Shown: positions 27,277 to 34,717 of the stretch, one piece after another | Layout of the letters: each line of letters begins with the position of its first letter | Numbering within the stretch: position 1 is the first letter of the stretch | Assembly (NCBI RefSeq): GCF_014200495.1 | Contig: NZ_JACHBY010000002.1 | Location: 310,001-374,000, forward strand | Direction of reading: 5' to 3' | From: Mucilaginibacter geliditolerans | GTDB taxonomy: Bacteria; Bacteroidota; Bacteroidia; Sphingobacteriales; Sphingobacteriaceae | Length of the DNA: 64,000 nucleotides | Translations under genes and position numbers: made by a program | Notes under the pieces: model-generated | Databases searched by the model: none | Told to the model about the DNA's origin: nothing | The model's input: only the letters and a program-made list of their open reading frames with translations

Positions 27277-29451
27277 CTATTTATCATTCAAAGCAAAAGC
27301 CACGTATGAATCTCCCGACTTGGTGTTTAATTTTCCACCGCCACAGGCTATTACCACATACTCCTTACCATTAATCTCATAAACAGAAGGTGTGGCAAAG
27401 CCTGCATTCGGCAATTTAACCTGCCATAATAGCTTACCATTATTTTTGTTGAACGCCCTGAACATGCCATCCTTTGTGGCAGCTATAAACAGCAATCCGC
27501 CCTTTGTTATGGCTGAACCACCATAGTTTTCGGTACCGGTATTTTTTACATTCTTGAATCTTTCGTCCTGCCCCAAAGTATCCCGCCAAACATACTGGCC
27601 GGTATTGAGATCAATAGCCGACAATGTACCCCAAGGCGGCGCAATAGCAGGCAGCCCGTCTTTTGTCGCGAACCGGTTATAGCCTGAGATACTGTAAGGC
27701 ACATTCCTGAACTCTTCTTTAGCCGACAAATACTGTATATACGGCTTCTTCTTTTCATCAGGCAAATTCAGCACATAACTGGCAATAGCTTCCTTTTCTT
27801 CCTGTGGCAGGTGATGGAAGGCAGGCATCATTCTGCGCCCGTTATTTATGAAATCAATAAAACTTGCTTCATTCAGCTTTTGGCCGATATTTATTAACGA
27901 CGGATAATTACCGCCGCCTTTCCTGTCAGCACCATGGCACGACATGCAGTTTTGCTGAAACAATCGTACACCAGCCTGTCCATAATTTTCGGCACTGGTG
28001 GGAGCTTGTTTTACATCGTACATTTTCAATATCCAAGCCATTTCGCTGGCATTTACATATAGTATCCCTGTGTTTGGATCAATCGACGGCCCACCCCACT
28101 CCGCCCCGCCATCAAAACCAGGGAATATGATAGTACCTTCTTTTGATTGCGGTGTAAACAAATGTCCGGTATGGTAAGTTGCCAGCTGTTTCCTGATATC
28201 TTCTTTTGCTGAATCGGGCAGATAAGGGTTAATGTCCTTTTCCAAAAATGATTGCCGTACATAAGGCTTCGGCAGTTGCGGGATAGGTTGTGTGGGCGAT
28301 AGTTTTTCGTCCTTTAGCTCTGTCACAGTATCAACAGCTGTTTCCTTTATCGGGAACAGTGATTGGCCCGTTACCCTATCAAACAAATACACAAAACCTT
28401 GTTTGGTAGTTTGGGCAACCGCGTCAACCATTTGGCCATCGTGTTTTACTGTAACTAAAACCGGTGCTGACGACGGATCCCGATCCCAGGTATCATGGTG
28501 TACATATTGGAAATGCCATAACACCTTACCTGTCGCCGCATCCAGCGCCACTAAACAATCAGCGTACAGATCATTCCCCGGTCTTTTAGCACCATAAAAA
28601 TCCATGGAAGCCGAACCCAGCGGAATATAAGCTATACCTCTTTTCTGGTCGATGGTCATGCCCATCCAGTTATTTACACCACCTGTAAGTTTCCAGGCAT
28701 CCTTATTTTCCCAGGTTTCATAACCTGCCTCACCGGGATGAGGTATGGTGTGGAAAACCCATTTCATTTCGCCTGTGCGCACATCAAAGGCACGTACATA
28801 ACCCGGCGCCGCGTCCATGCTTTCAGATACACGGGTACCGGTTAAATACAGATCTTTATAAATTGTACCGGGCGAGGTAGCGGTTACATACAGATCTGCT
28901 GCATTTTCACCTAAACCAATATGAAGATCAACCTTGCCATGATTACCGAAGTTTTCAATCAGCTTTCCGGTTTTGGCATCAACAGCCTGCAGGTATTGCC
29001 CGGTAACGTATAGAATACGCTCATCATCCTTCCCATCAGTCCAGTAAGTTACGCCCCGGTTATTGTTCATACCAAAATGCCCTGCTCTTGAACCTTCAAT
29101 ATGAATAACCGGCTTGTATACCCACTTTTGCTGCCCTGTAGCGGCATCAAGCGCGAATAATGACAGTTGGGGTGATGTACCGTACAAAACGCCGTTAACA
29201 ATGATTGAATTACATTGTATTTGTGATGATGCAGCGGTATCCGCATCGCCGGTATGGTAAGTCCAGGCTACTTGCAGATTTTTAACGTTATCGGTATCTA
29301 TTTGGGTAAGTGATGAATATTTATTCCCAGTTGAATTTCCCCCTGCCATTCCCCAACCGCCGTAATCTGGTTTTGAACTATTATTACAGGCAACTATAAC
29401 AGCTACAACCAGTAAAACCCCGCCAAGAGCTTTGGTATCTGAAATTCTCAT
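27277..29451 (-). CDS. PQQ-dependent dehydrogenase with internal cytochrome c domain
   Basis: 724 residues. Lipoprotein-like N-terminus (LLVVAVIVACNN). Eight-bladed quinoprotein propeller repeats (LQVAWTYHTGDADT, LYGTSPQLSLFALDAATGQQKWVYKP, GYVRAFDVRTGEMKWVFHT, CLVALDAATGKVLWHFQYVHHDTWDRD). A heme domain (QQNCMSCHGADRKGGG near residue 500, then RRMMPAFHHLP) is inserted before the last blades. Related to membrane glucose/quinate-type PQQ dehydrogenases. It oxidises a sugar or polyol in the periplasm and passes electrons through its heme to the chain, perhaps via the small cytochrome c at 30547-30942. Confidence 0.92.
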   Translation of the reverse strand: MRISDTKALGGVLLVVAVIVACNNSSKPDYGGWGMAGGNSTGNKYSSLTQIDTDNVKNLQVAWTYHTGDADTAASSQIQCNSIIVNGVLYGTSPQLSLFALDAATGQQKWVYKPVIHIEGSRAGHFGMNNNRGVTYWTDGKDDERILYVTGQYLQAVDAKTGKLIENFGNHGKVDLHIGLGENAADLYVTATSPGTIYKDLYLTGTRVSESMDAAPGYVRAFDVRTGEMKWVFHTIPHPGEAGYETWENKDAWKLTGGVNNWMGMTIDQKRGIAYIPLGSASMDFYGAKRPGNDLYADCLVALDAATGKVLWHFQYVHHDTWDRDPSSAPVLVTVKHDGQMVDAVAQTTKQGFVYLFDRVTGQSLFPIKETAVDTVTELKDEKLSPTQPIPQLPKPYVRQSFLEKDINPYLPDSAKEDIRKQLATYHTGHLFTPQSKEGTIIFPGFDGGAEWGGPSIDPNTGILYVNASEMAWILKMYDVKQAPTSAENYGQAGVRLFQQNCMSCHGADRKGGGNYPSLINIGQKLNEASFIDFINNGRRMMPAFHHLPQEEKEAIASYVLNLPDEKKKPYIQYLSAKEEFRNVPYSISGYNRFATKDGLPAIAPPWGTLSAIDLNTGQYVWRDTLGQDERFKNVKNTGTENYGGSAITKGGLLFIAATKDGMFRAFNKNNGKLLWQVKLPNAGFATPSVYEINGKEYVVIACGGGKLNTKSGDSYVAFALNDK

Positions 29452-29530
29452 TTATAGGAAGGTTAAAAATTAGTTTATAAAGGTTTAATCAGCCGGGTTA
29501 AACTGACTTTATAATAAAAGTGAAACTAAA

Positions 29531-29576
29531 TCCATTAAAAACAAAATGCCGGATGATTATTTACACCCGGCATTTT
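29531..29576 (-). terminator. Terminator after the DUF1080 gene
   Basis: Perfect 10-bp stem AAAATGCCGG / CCGGCATTTT (29543-29552, 29567-29576), followed on the minus strand by TTTGTTTTTAA. It separates the DUF1080-cytochrome-epimerase group from the PQQ dehydrogenase pair. Confidence 0.8.
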
Positions 29577-29600
29577 ATTCTTTTTAAATGATATTCAGTT

Positions 29601-30368
29601 TTATAACTCCCTTACCCAAATATTACGGTAGCTGATTGGCTTGCTGTCATCACCATGTGCCTGCAATTTAATGGCTGCGGGGCCGTGTGCTTTATATTCA
29701 GGTTTACCTATGTATAAGGTTGGGCCTTTTAGTTCTACATTATTTTCAACCAAAACACCATTATAGATAACTGTTACCCGTGCTGGTGTTTTTAATGAAC
29801 CATCGGTATTGAAGGTTGGGGCTGTCCATATTACATCATATGACTGCCATTCGCCGGGAGGCCTTGCAGGGTTAGCCAGCGGGATGAACTGTTTGTAAAT
29901 ACTGCCTGCCATACCGTTAACATAGGTTTTGTTTTTGTAGGCATCTAATACCTGCAATTCATAACCTGAATCGCCTGAGCCTAATGATGCTAAAAACACA
30001 CCGCTATTACCTCTTGCCTGTCCGCTGCCTGCTATATCAGCAGGGATACGCCATTCAATATGTAATTGGTAATTGCTGAATAGCTTTTTGGTTTCAATAT
30101 TTCCGGCCTTTTTATTTACCGTCCAGATACCGTTTTTAACTATCCAGTTAGCAGGCTGAGACCTGTCCTGTGCCGATACCCATTGATCCTGGTTAGTTCC
30201 ATCAAACAATACAATAGCGTCAGATGGTGCATCCGCACCTGTTTTGCCTGGTGTTACTACTGCCGGTTCAGGGCTCCACGTTTCTGTATCTTCGGGTTTA
30301 GCATTTTGCGCGTTAGCCATAAAAAAGCTCCCGGCTAATAATGCTGTTAATACAATTTTATATTTCAT
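29601..30368 (-). CDS. DUF1080 protein (3-keto-disaccharide hydrolase-like)
   Basis: 255 residues from ATG 30368, which begins a clear signal peptide (MKYKIVLTALLAGSFFMANAQ); a start 20 codons earlier is unlikely. Concanavalin-like beta-jellyroll with DAIVLFDGTNQDQWV, FSNYQLHIEWRIP, GNSGVFLASL, SGYELQVLDAYKN and a terminal PISYRNIWVREL. This family includes glycoside 3-keto-hydrolases that cleave 3-keto-glucosides made by Gfo/Idh/MocA oxidoreductases, and such an oxidoreductase and a TIM-barrel isomerase are in the same group. Periplasmic. Confidence 0.88.
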   Translation of the reverse strand: MKYKIVLTALLAGSFFMANAQNAKPEDTETWSPEPAVVTPGKTGADAPSDAIVLFDGTNQDQWVSAQDRSQPANWIVKNGIWTVNKKAGNIETKKLFSNYQLHIEWRIPADIAGSGQARGNSGVFLASLGSGDSGYELQVLDAYKNKTYVNGMAGSIYKQFIPLANPARPPGEWQSYDVIWTAPTFNTDGSLKTPARVTVIYNGVLVENNVELKGPTLYIGKPEYKAHGPAAIKLQAHGDDSKPISYRNIWVREL

Positions 30369-30442
30369 GTTAATTATAGTTGGTTTATATTTTATAAAAC
30401 GCGCCGTACGCTTTTTGCGTATACGCATGTTTAATAACGTTC

Positions 30443-30536
30443 TGTCATTTCGAATGATAGAGAGAAATCTTCTTTAATATGCAAAGTCTGGATGCAAGTC
30501 GCAGAAGATTTCTCCTCGTACCTCGTCGAAATGACA
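30443..30536. repeat. Dispersed inverted-repeat element, copy A
   Basis: Ends TGTCATTTCGA (30443-30453) and TCGAAATGACA (30526-30536) pair perfectly; an inner pair AGAGAAATCTTCT (30461-30473) / AGAAGATTTCTC (30503-30514) pairs too. The centre carries ATGCAAGTCG (30492-30501), also found (reverse strand) in copy B at 60185-60194. It sits inside an operon, between cytochrome c and DUF1080 genes. Confidence 0.75.
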
Positions 30537-30546
30537 AAAAGGTATT

Positions 30547-30942
30547 TTATTTTTTTAATGATAGAATATACTTGATCATCTCGCGTGCATCATCCATTGA
30601 CAGATCAGGGTGCGCCGACATTGGAACTGATCCCCAGTTACCTGAACCACCTTTAATTACTTTATTAGCTAAAGTGTCAATAACATCTGCCGAAGCAGTG
30701 TATTTATTAGCCACATCCTGGTAAGCCGGCCCAACAATTTTTTGATCAAGCTTATGGCAGGTTAAACAATCATTTTTAGCTATCAGTGCTTTACCAACAG
30801 TATCCTTAACGGTAGTTGTTGATGAGCTTGCCGATGTAGTAGTGGTTGTAGTTGTTGTGGTATCAGTACTGTTGTTTGATTTGTTGCCATTACAAGCGGC
30901 AAATGCTAATGCCAGTCCTAAAATAATGAAGATTCTTTTCAT
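30547..30942 (-). CDS. Small class I cytochrome c lipoprotein
   Basis: 131 residues. Lipobox ALAFAAC (C17), then a Thr/Ser-rich linker with nine Thr in a row (about 28-36), then a monoheme domain: CLTCH (C59, C62, H63), GPAYQDVANKY, and the likely distal ligand Met108 in GSVPMSAHP. Length and order match cytochrome c551/552-type electron carriers. Probably accepts electrons from the PQQ dehydrogenase or another periplasmic oxidoreductase of this cluster. The linker tethers the heme domain away from the membrane. Confidence 0.92.
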   Translation of the reverse strand: MKRIFIILGLALAFAACNGNKSNNSTDTTTTTTTTTSASSSTTTVKDTVGKALIAKNDCLTCHKLDQKIVGPAYQDVANKYTASADVIDTLANKVIKGGSGNWGSVPMSAHPDLSMDDAREMIKYILSLKK

Positions 30943-30965
30943 TGATATTTGTTTTTTATTGATAA

Positions 30966-32021
30966 TTACTTAATTCCTAATAGTGCTTTGTTAAAAGCGT
31001 CGTTACCGCCTGATGATGCAAAATCATCAAAGGCTTTGTCTGTAACTTTTATAATATGATCTTTTATAAATGCGGCTCCTTCTTTAGCGCCATCGGCTGA
31101 ATTTTTAATGGCACACTCCCATTCCAGTACGGCCCAGCCATTAAAATCATAAGTGGCTAATTTGCTGAAAATAGATTTAAAATCAACCTGCCCATCTCCT
31201 AATGAGCGAAAACGGCCCGCACGGTCAACCCAGTTTTGATAGCCACCATAAACGCCCTGTTTACCTGTCGGGTTAAACTCTGCATCCTTAACATGGAACA
31301 TTTTTATGCGCTCATGGTAATTGTCGATATACTCCAAATAATTCAAACACTGCAGCACAAAGTGCGATGGATCGTACAATAGACATGCCCGTGGATGGTT
31401 GTTTACCTTTTCCAGAAACATTTCGTAGGTAATTCCATCGTGCAGGTCTTCTCCGGGATGGATCTCATAGCACAGATCAATACCACACTCGTCATACACA
31501 TTTAATATTGGTTCCCAGCGTTTGGCCAATTCATCAAAAGCGGTATCAACCAAACCAGCAGGGCGCTGCGGCCATGGATACATCATTTGCCATATTAATG
31601 CCCCGCTGAAGGTAACGCTGGCGTTTAAACCTAAATTTTGTGATGCTTTAGCTGCATATTTTAACTGCTGTACGGCCCACTCCTGCCTTGCCTTTGGATT
31701 ATTACGATAAGCTTCAGGTGCAAAACCATCAAACAGCAGGTCGTAAGCCGGGTTTACCGCTACTAACTGACCTTGTAAATGGGTTGAAAGTTCGGTTATT
31801 TCCAAACCGAATTCACCTGCAATGCCTTTTAACTCATCAGCATAAGTTTTGCTTTCAGCAGCTTTTTGCAGATCGATAAAATTTGCATCAAGCGTAGGTA
31901 ACTGTACACCTTTATAACCTAAGCCGCTTGCCCATTCACAAATATTCCTTAAGTTGTTAAACGGAGCATCCGGCCCCATAAACTGTGCTATAAAAATGGC
32001 CGGGCCTTTAATAGTTGTCAT
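30966..32021 (-). CDS. Sugar phosphate isomerase/epimerase-like TIM-barrel protein
   Basis: 351 residues. AP-endonuclease-2-type xylose-isomerase-like barrel: AQFMGPDAPFNNLRNICEWASGLGYKGVQLPTLD, ITELSTHLQGQLVAVNPAYD, LCYEIHPGEDLHDGITYEMFLEKV (metal Glu and His), LLYDPSHFVLQCLNYLEYI, KMFHVKDAEF and a late GWAVLEWECAIKN. Cytoplasmic, no signal. Often beside Gfo/Idh/MocA genes, where it acts on keto- or inositol-type sugars. 16 bp downstream of the oxidoreductase. Confidence 0.9.
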   Translation of the reverse strand: MTTIKGPAIFIAQFMGPDAPFNNLRNICEWASGLGYKGVQLPTLDANFIDLQKAAESKTYADELKGIAGEFGLEITELSTHLQGQLVAVNPAYDLLFDGFAPEAYRNNPKARQEWAVQQLKYAAKASQNLGLNASVTFSGALIWQMMYPWPQRPAGLVDTAFDELAKRWEPILNVYDECGIDLCYEIHPGEDLHDGITYEMFLEKVNNHPRACLLYDPSHFVLQCLNYLEYIDNYHERIKMFHVKDAEFNPTGKQGVYGGYQNWVDRAGRFRSLGDGQVDFKSIFSKLATYDFNGWAVLEWECAIKNSADGAKEGAAFIKDHIIKVTDKAFDDFASSGGNDAFNKALLGIK

Positions 32022-32037
32022 TTGTTTTTATGATAGA

Positions 32038-33189
32038 TTATATAATAAAATCTGTCCATTTAGTATCCGATTTCCCCGAGGCGATCACATTCTCCACAAA
32101 AGCCATCCCTCTTACACCATCTTCAATGCCAGGGTAATCCAGCCATTCCGGCTCTGGTGTTTTGCCTTCTATATCAGCCTTAACACATAACGCGAAATTC
32201 CGGTACAAGTTAGCAAAAGCCTCTAAATATCCTTCGGGGTGCCCGGCGGGTACACGCGTATTGTGAGAGGAGAACGAACTCACATAGCCGCCGCCTGTAC
32301 GGTATATTTCGGCGGGTTTATCCAGCCATTTCACCAATAAGGTATTGGCCACATCCTGCTGCCATTCCAAGCCACCTGTTTCGCCATAAACCCTTACTTT
32401 AACATTATTTTCATCACCTGCTGCAATTTGTGAAGCCATGAGCACACCGCTTGCACCGTTATTGAATTTAAGCAGCGCCGCGCCATCATCATCCAATTTT
32501 CGGCCCTCCACTACAATATTTATATCGGCACAAATTTTAGTTACCTGCAAGCCACTTACATATTCAGCCAGGTTAAAGGCATGTGTGCCTATATCCCCCA
32601 TAGCACCTGCTATGCCGCTTTTACCCGGATCGGTACGCCATGAGGCCTGTTTTTGATTGTCACCCTCCAGAAACGTGCTTAACCAGCCTTGAGGATATTC
32701 AACATATATCTTTCTTATCTTGCCTAGTTTGCCGGCCTTAACCAGTTGTTTTGCTTCCTTAACCATAGGATAACCGGTGTAGGTATGCGTAAGACAAAAG
32801 CGTTTGCCGCTGGCTTTAACTATTTTCTCCAGTTCTTTAGCCTCAGCCAGTGAAAAGGTCATGGGCTTATCCAGTATTACATGGAAACCATTCTCTAAAG
32901 CCAGTTTAGTTGGCTCGAAGTGCACATGATTAGGTGTTACTATACTGATCACCTGAACACGCTCATCTTCGGGCAGTTGTTTTTCTTTCTCTATCAATTC
33001 TTTATATGAGGTATATACCCTATTGGCAGGCAAACCAAGCAATACTCCGCTTGCTTTAGCCTTTTCCGGATCGCTGCTGAAAGCACCGCAAACGAGTTCA
33101 TATTCATCATCAATACGGGCGGCAATGCGATGTACAGCGCCTATAAAAGCACCCTGACCGCCACCTATCATTCCTAGTTTTAACTTCAT
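32038..33189 (-). CDS. Gfo/Idh/MocA-family NAD(P)-dependent oxidoreductase
   Basis: 383 residues. N-terminal Rossmann domain (LKLGMIGGGQGAFIGAVHRIAARIDDEYELVCGAFSS), the family EKP-like catalytic lysine in HVILDKPMTFSLAEAKELEK, VTPNHVHFEP, and a C-terminal domain with GDIGTHAFNLAEYVSG. No signal peptide or Tat motif, so cytoplasmic. Lead gene of the minus-strand sugar cluster; likely oxidises a hydroxyl (for example C3) of a sugar or inositol derivative handled next by the TIM-barrel protein. Substrate unknown. Confidence 0.92.
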   Translation of the reverse strand: MKLKLGMIGGGQGAFIGAVHRIAARIDDEYELVCGAFSSDPEKAKASGVLLGLPANRVYTSYKELIEKEKQLPEDERVQVISIVTPNHVHFEPTKLALENGFHVILDKPMTFSLAEAKELEKIVKASGKRFCLTHTYTGYPMVKEAKQLVKAGKLGKIRKIYVEYPQGWLSTFLEGDNQKQASWRTDPGKSGIAGAMGDIGTHAFNLAEYVSGLQVTKICADINIVVEGRKLDDDGAALLKFNNGASGVLMASQIAAGDENNVKVRVYGETGGLEWQQDVANTLLVKWLDKPAEIYRTGGGYVSSFSSHNTRVPAGHPEGYLEAFANLYRNFALCVKADIEGKTPEPEWLDYPGIEDGVRGMAFVENVIASGKSDTKWTDFII

Positions 33190-33350
33190 TTGTTTATACT
33201 GGTGAAATACCGCAAACCCTGAGGAATGCTACATTTGTTTTCGCAAGCCAAGATAGTATAATTTCAAATCAATACATTCCATTACAGCCGCAATTATTGC
33301 ACAAATAAACGAAAATGCTTGTAACAATACTATTGCTAAATCGAGTTGAT

Positions 33351-34580
33351 CTACAGAAAAAGATCATCCATAAATTTTTTAATATTCACGGTATCCTTCA
33401 AATAATATGGTAAACCATGTTCCTCTAAATGGAGTATAGGAAATTTCTTCTTTGTTTTAAACTTGATCGGGACTATCAGTTTACTGATATAAGCGGTATC
33501 ATATTTTAGGCTATCAGCCAGTACTTTCTTAACCCGGTCAATCTCTGCCTGGTTTTTAGTAATGTAATTACAGCCTAAAGTAGTTGCCCCCATTTGTGCC
33601 GACAGGAACCATTTACTAACTGCAAAATCATACGGATTATAGCCAATAACGATAGGATAAATACGGTTATCCTTTGCCTCAATATCTGGCGATCGTTTAT
33701 TAAAATCAATAAACGTTTCAACACCCGGCATAGCCGGTGCAAGCATGCCCAAACGAATATCAGGGAACGTTGGTGTTCTCAGCTTCATCAAATTGTCTAA
33801 TTGCAATTGATCACGCTCATTCTTCATCTGGGCCCATTTTGATGTACAGTTGAATAAAGCACCCGTACCAACACTGGCGCCCAAACTATGCGTAATTATT
33901 ACCAGCGGAACAGGATCCTGTAAATTATCCAGCAATTTGCGCAGGGCCAGGGCTACATACCGGCTATTGTTTTGCGCGTGCTCCCATATTTTTATAGCTG
34001 ATGTTACTTTATTGTTTAGGTTCTTTAGGCCATCCCAATAGATCTCAATAAACACCATATGTTTATTGTCGTTGTAATGCCCTTCTTCTATTTTTTTCTT
34101 TAACAGCTCATAATCTTCGGTGGCATCTTCCACATTAAAACCATGTACAAAAACCACATATTTATCTGCATGCAGCCTCACAACCATCTGGTGGATCTTA
34201 TCGGCATAGGCTGCTACTATCTTATTTTCTACATCGTTATATATTCTGTCCGGGATACCCGAACCATTAACCTTATAAAATCTTGCCAATGAATCGAGCG
34301 GCCGGGTGTTAGTTGTGAAATAGTAATATAGGTTAGCGCCAGTTGTATCGGCATCCTTTACGTGGTTATATGGATGCATAAAAACAGACCTGTTGATAGG
34401 AACAGCTATATTGGGGTAGAAGTAACCATACTTATCAATATAGATGCGTATAATATCATTGCTGGGATTTGGCTGGATTTTGACCTGTACCTTTCTGAAA
34501 TAGGTTTGGTTATTATAAGAGGTAAAGCATCCACATAAAACTACACACAGAAGTAAAACAAATAATAGCCTCAGCCGCAT
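33351..34580 (-). CDS. Alpha/beta-hydrolase lipoprotein (DUF900-like)
   Basis: 409 residues. Lipoprotein signal VLLLCVVLCGCF (C18). A lipase-like core: KYVVFVHGFNVEDATEDYELLKKKI (oxyanion loop), then the nucleophile elbow VIITHSLGASVG around residue 230 (S in THSLG). The acid and base residues cannot be placed by eye. It may act on a lipid or peptide at the outer membrane. It follows the phospholipase C gene by 138 bp, beyond a terminator, so it probably has its own promoter; a link with lipid breakdown is only suggestive. Confidence 0.7.
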   Translation of the reverse strand: MRLRLLFVLLLCVVLCGCFTSYNNQTYFRKVQVKIQPNPSNDIIRIYIDKYGYFYPNIAVPINRSVFMHPYNHVKDADTTGANLYYYFTTNTRPLDSLARFYKVNGSGIPDRIYNDVENKIVAAYADKIHQMVVRLHADKYVVFVHGFNVEDATEDYELLKKKIEEGHYNDNKHMVFIEIYWDGLKNLNNKVTSAIKIWEHAQNNSRYVALALRKLLDNLQDPVPLVIITHSLGASVGTGALFNCTSKWAQMKNERDQLQLDNLMKLRTPTFPDIRLGMLAPAMPGVETFIDFNKRSPDIEAKDNRIYPIVIGYNPYDFAVSKWFLSAQMGATTLGCNYITKNQAEIDRVKKVLADSLKYDTAYISKLIVPIKFKTKKKFPILHLEEHGLPYYLKDTVNIKKFMDDLFL

Positions 34581-34655
34581 AAATAGGGTTTTATTAATAA
34601 TATACTTGCCTAATTTACATTAAATTGGATACATTTTAGCTGATCAGGAATATCC

Positions 34656-34690
34656 CATAAAAAATAAGGCACCGGCATAACTACCGGAGC
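34656..34690 (-). terminator. Terminator of the phosphonate/phospholipase operon
   Basis: Minus-strand stem GGC-T-CCGG / CCGG-T-GCC (34668-34690) with an 8-nt loop, followed by TTATTTTTTA. It is 28 bp past the phospholipase C stop, so that gene ends the operon that begins with the HAD gene. Confidence 0.7.
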
Positions 34691-34717
34691 CCACCTTTCT
34701 ATATTGGTTTCAGTTCA

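Noticed and set aside
28053..28597. Alternative frames inside the PQQ dehydrogenase
   Set aside because: The main frame covers all propeller and heme motifs; no frameshift signs.
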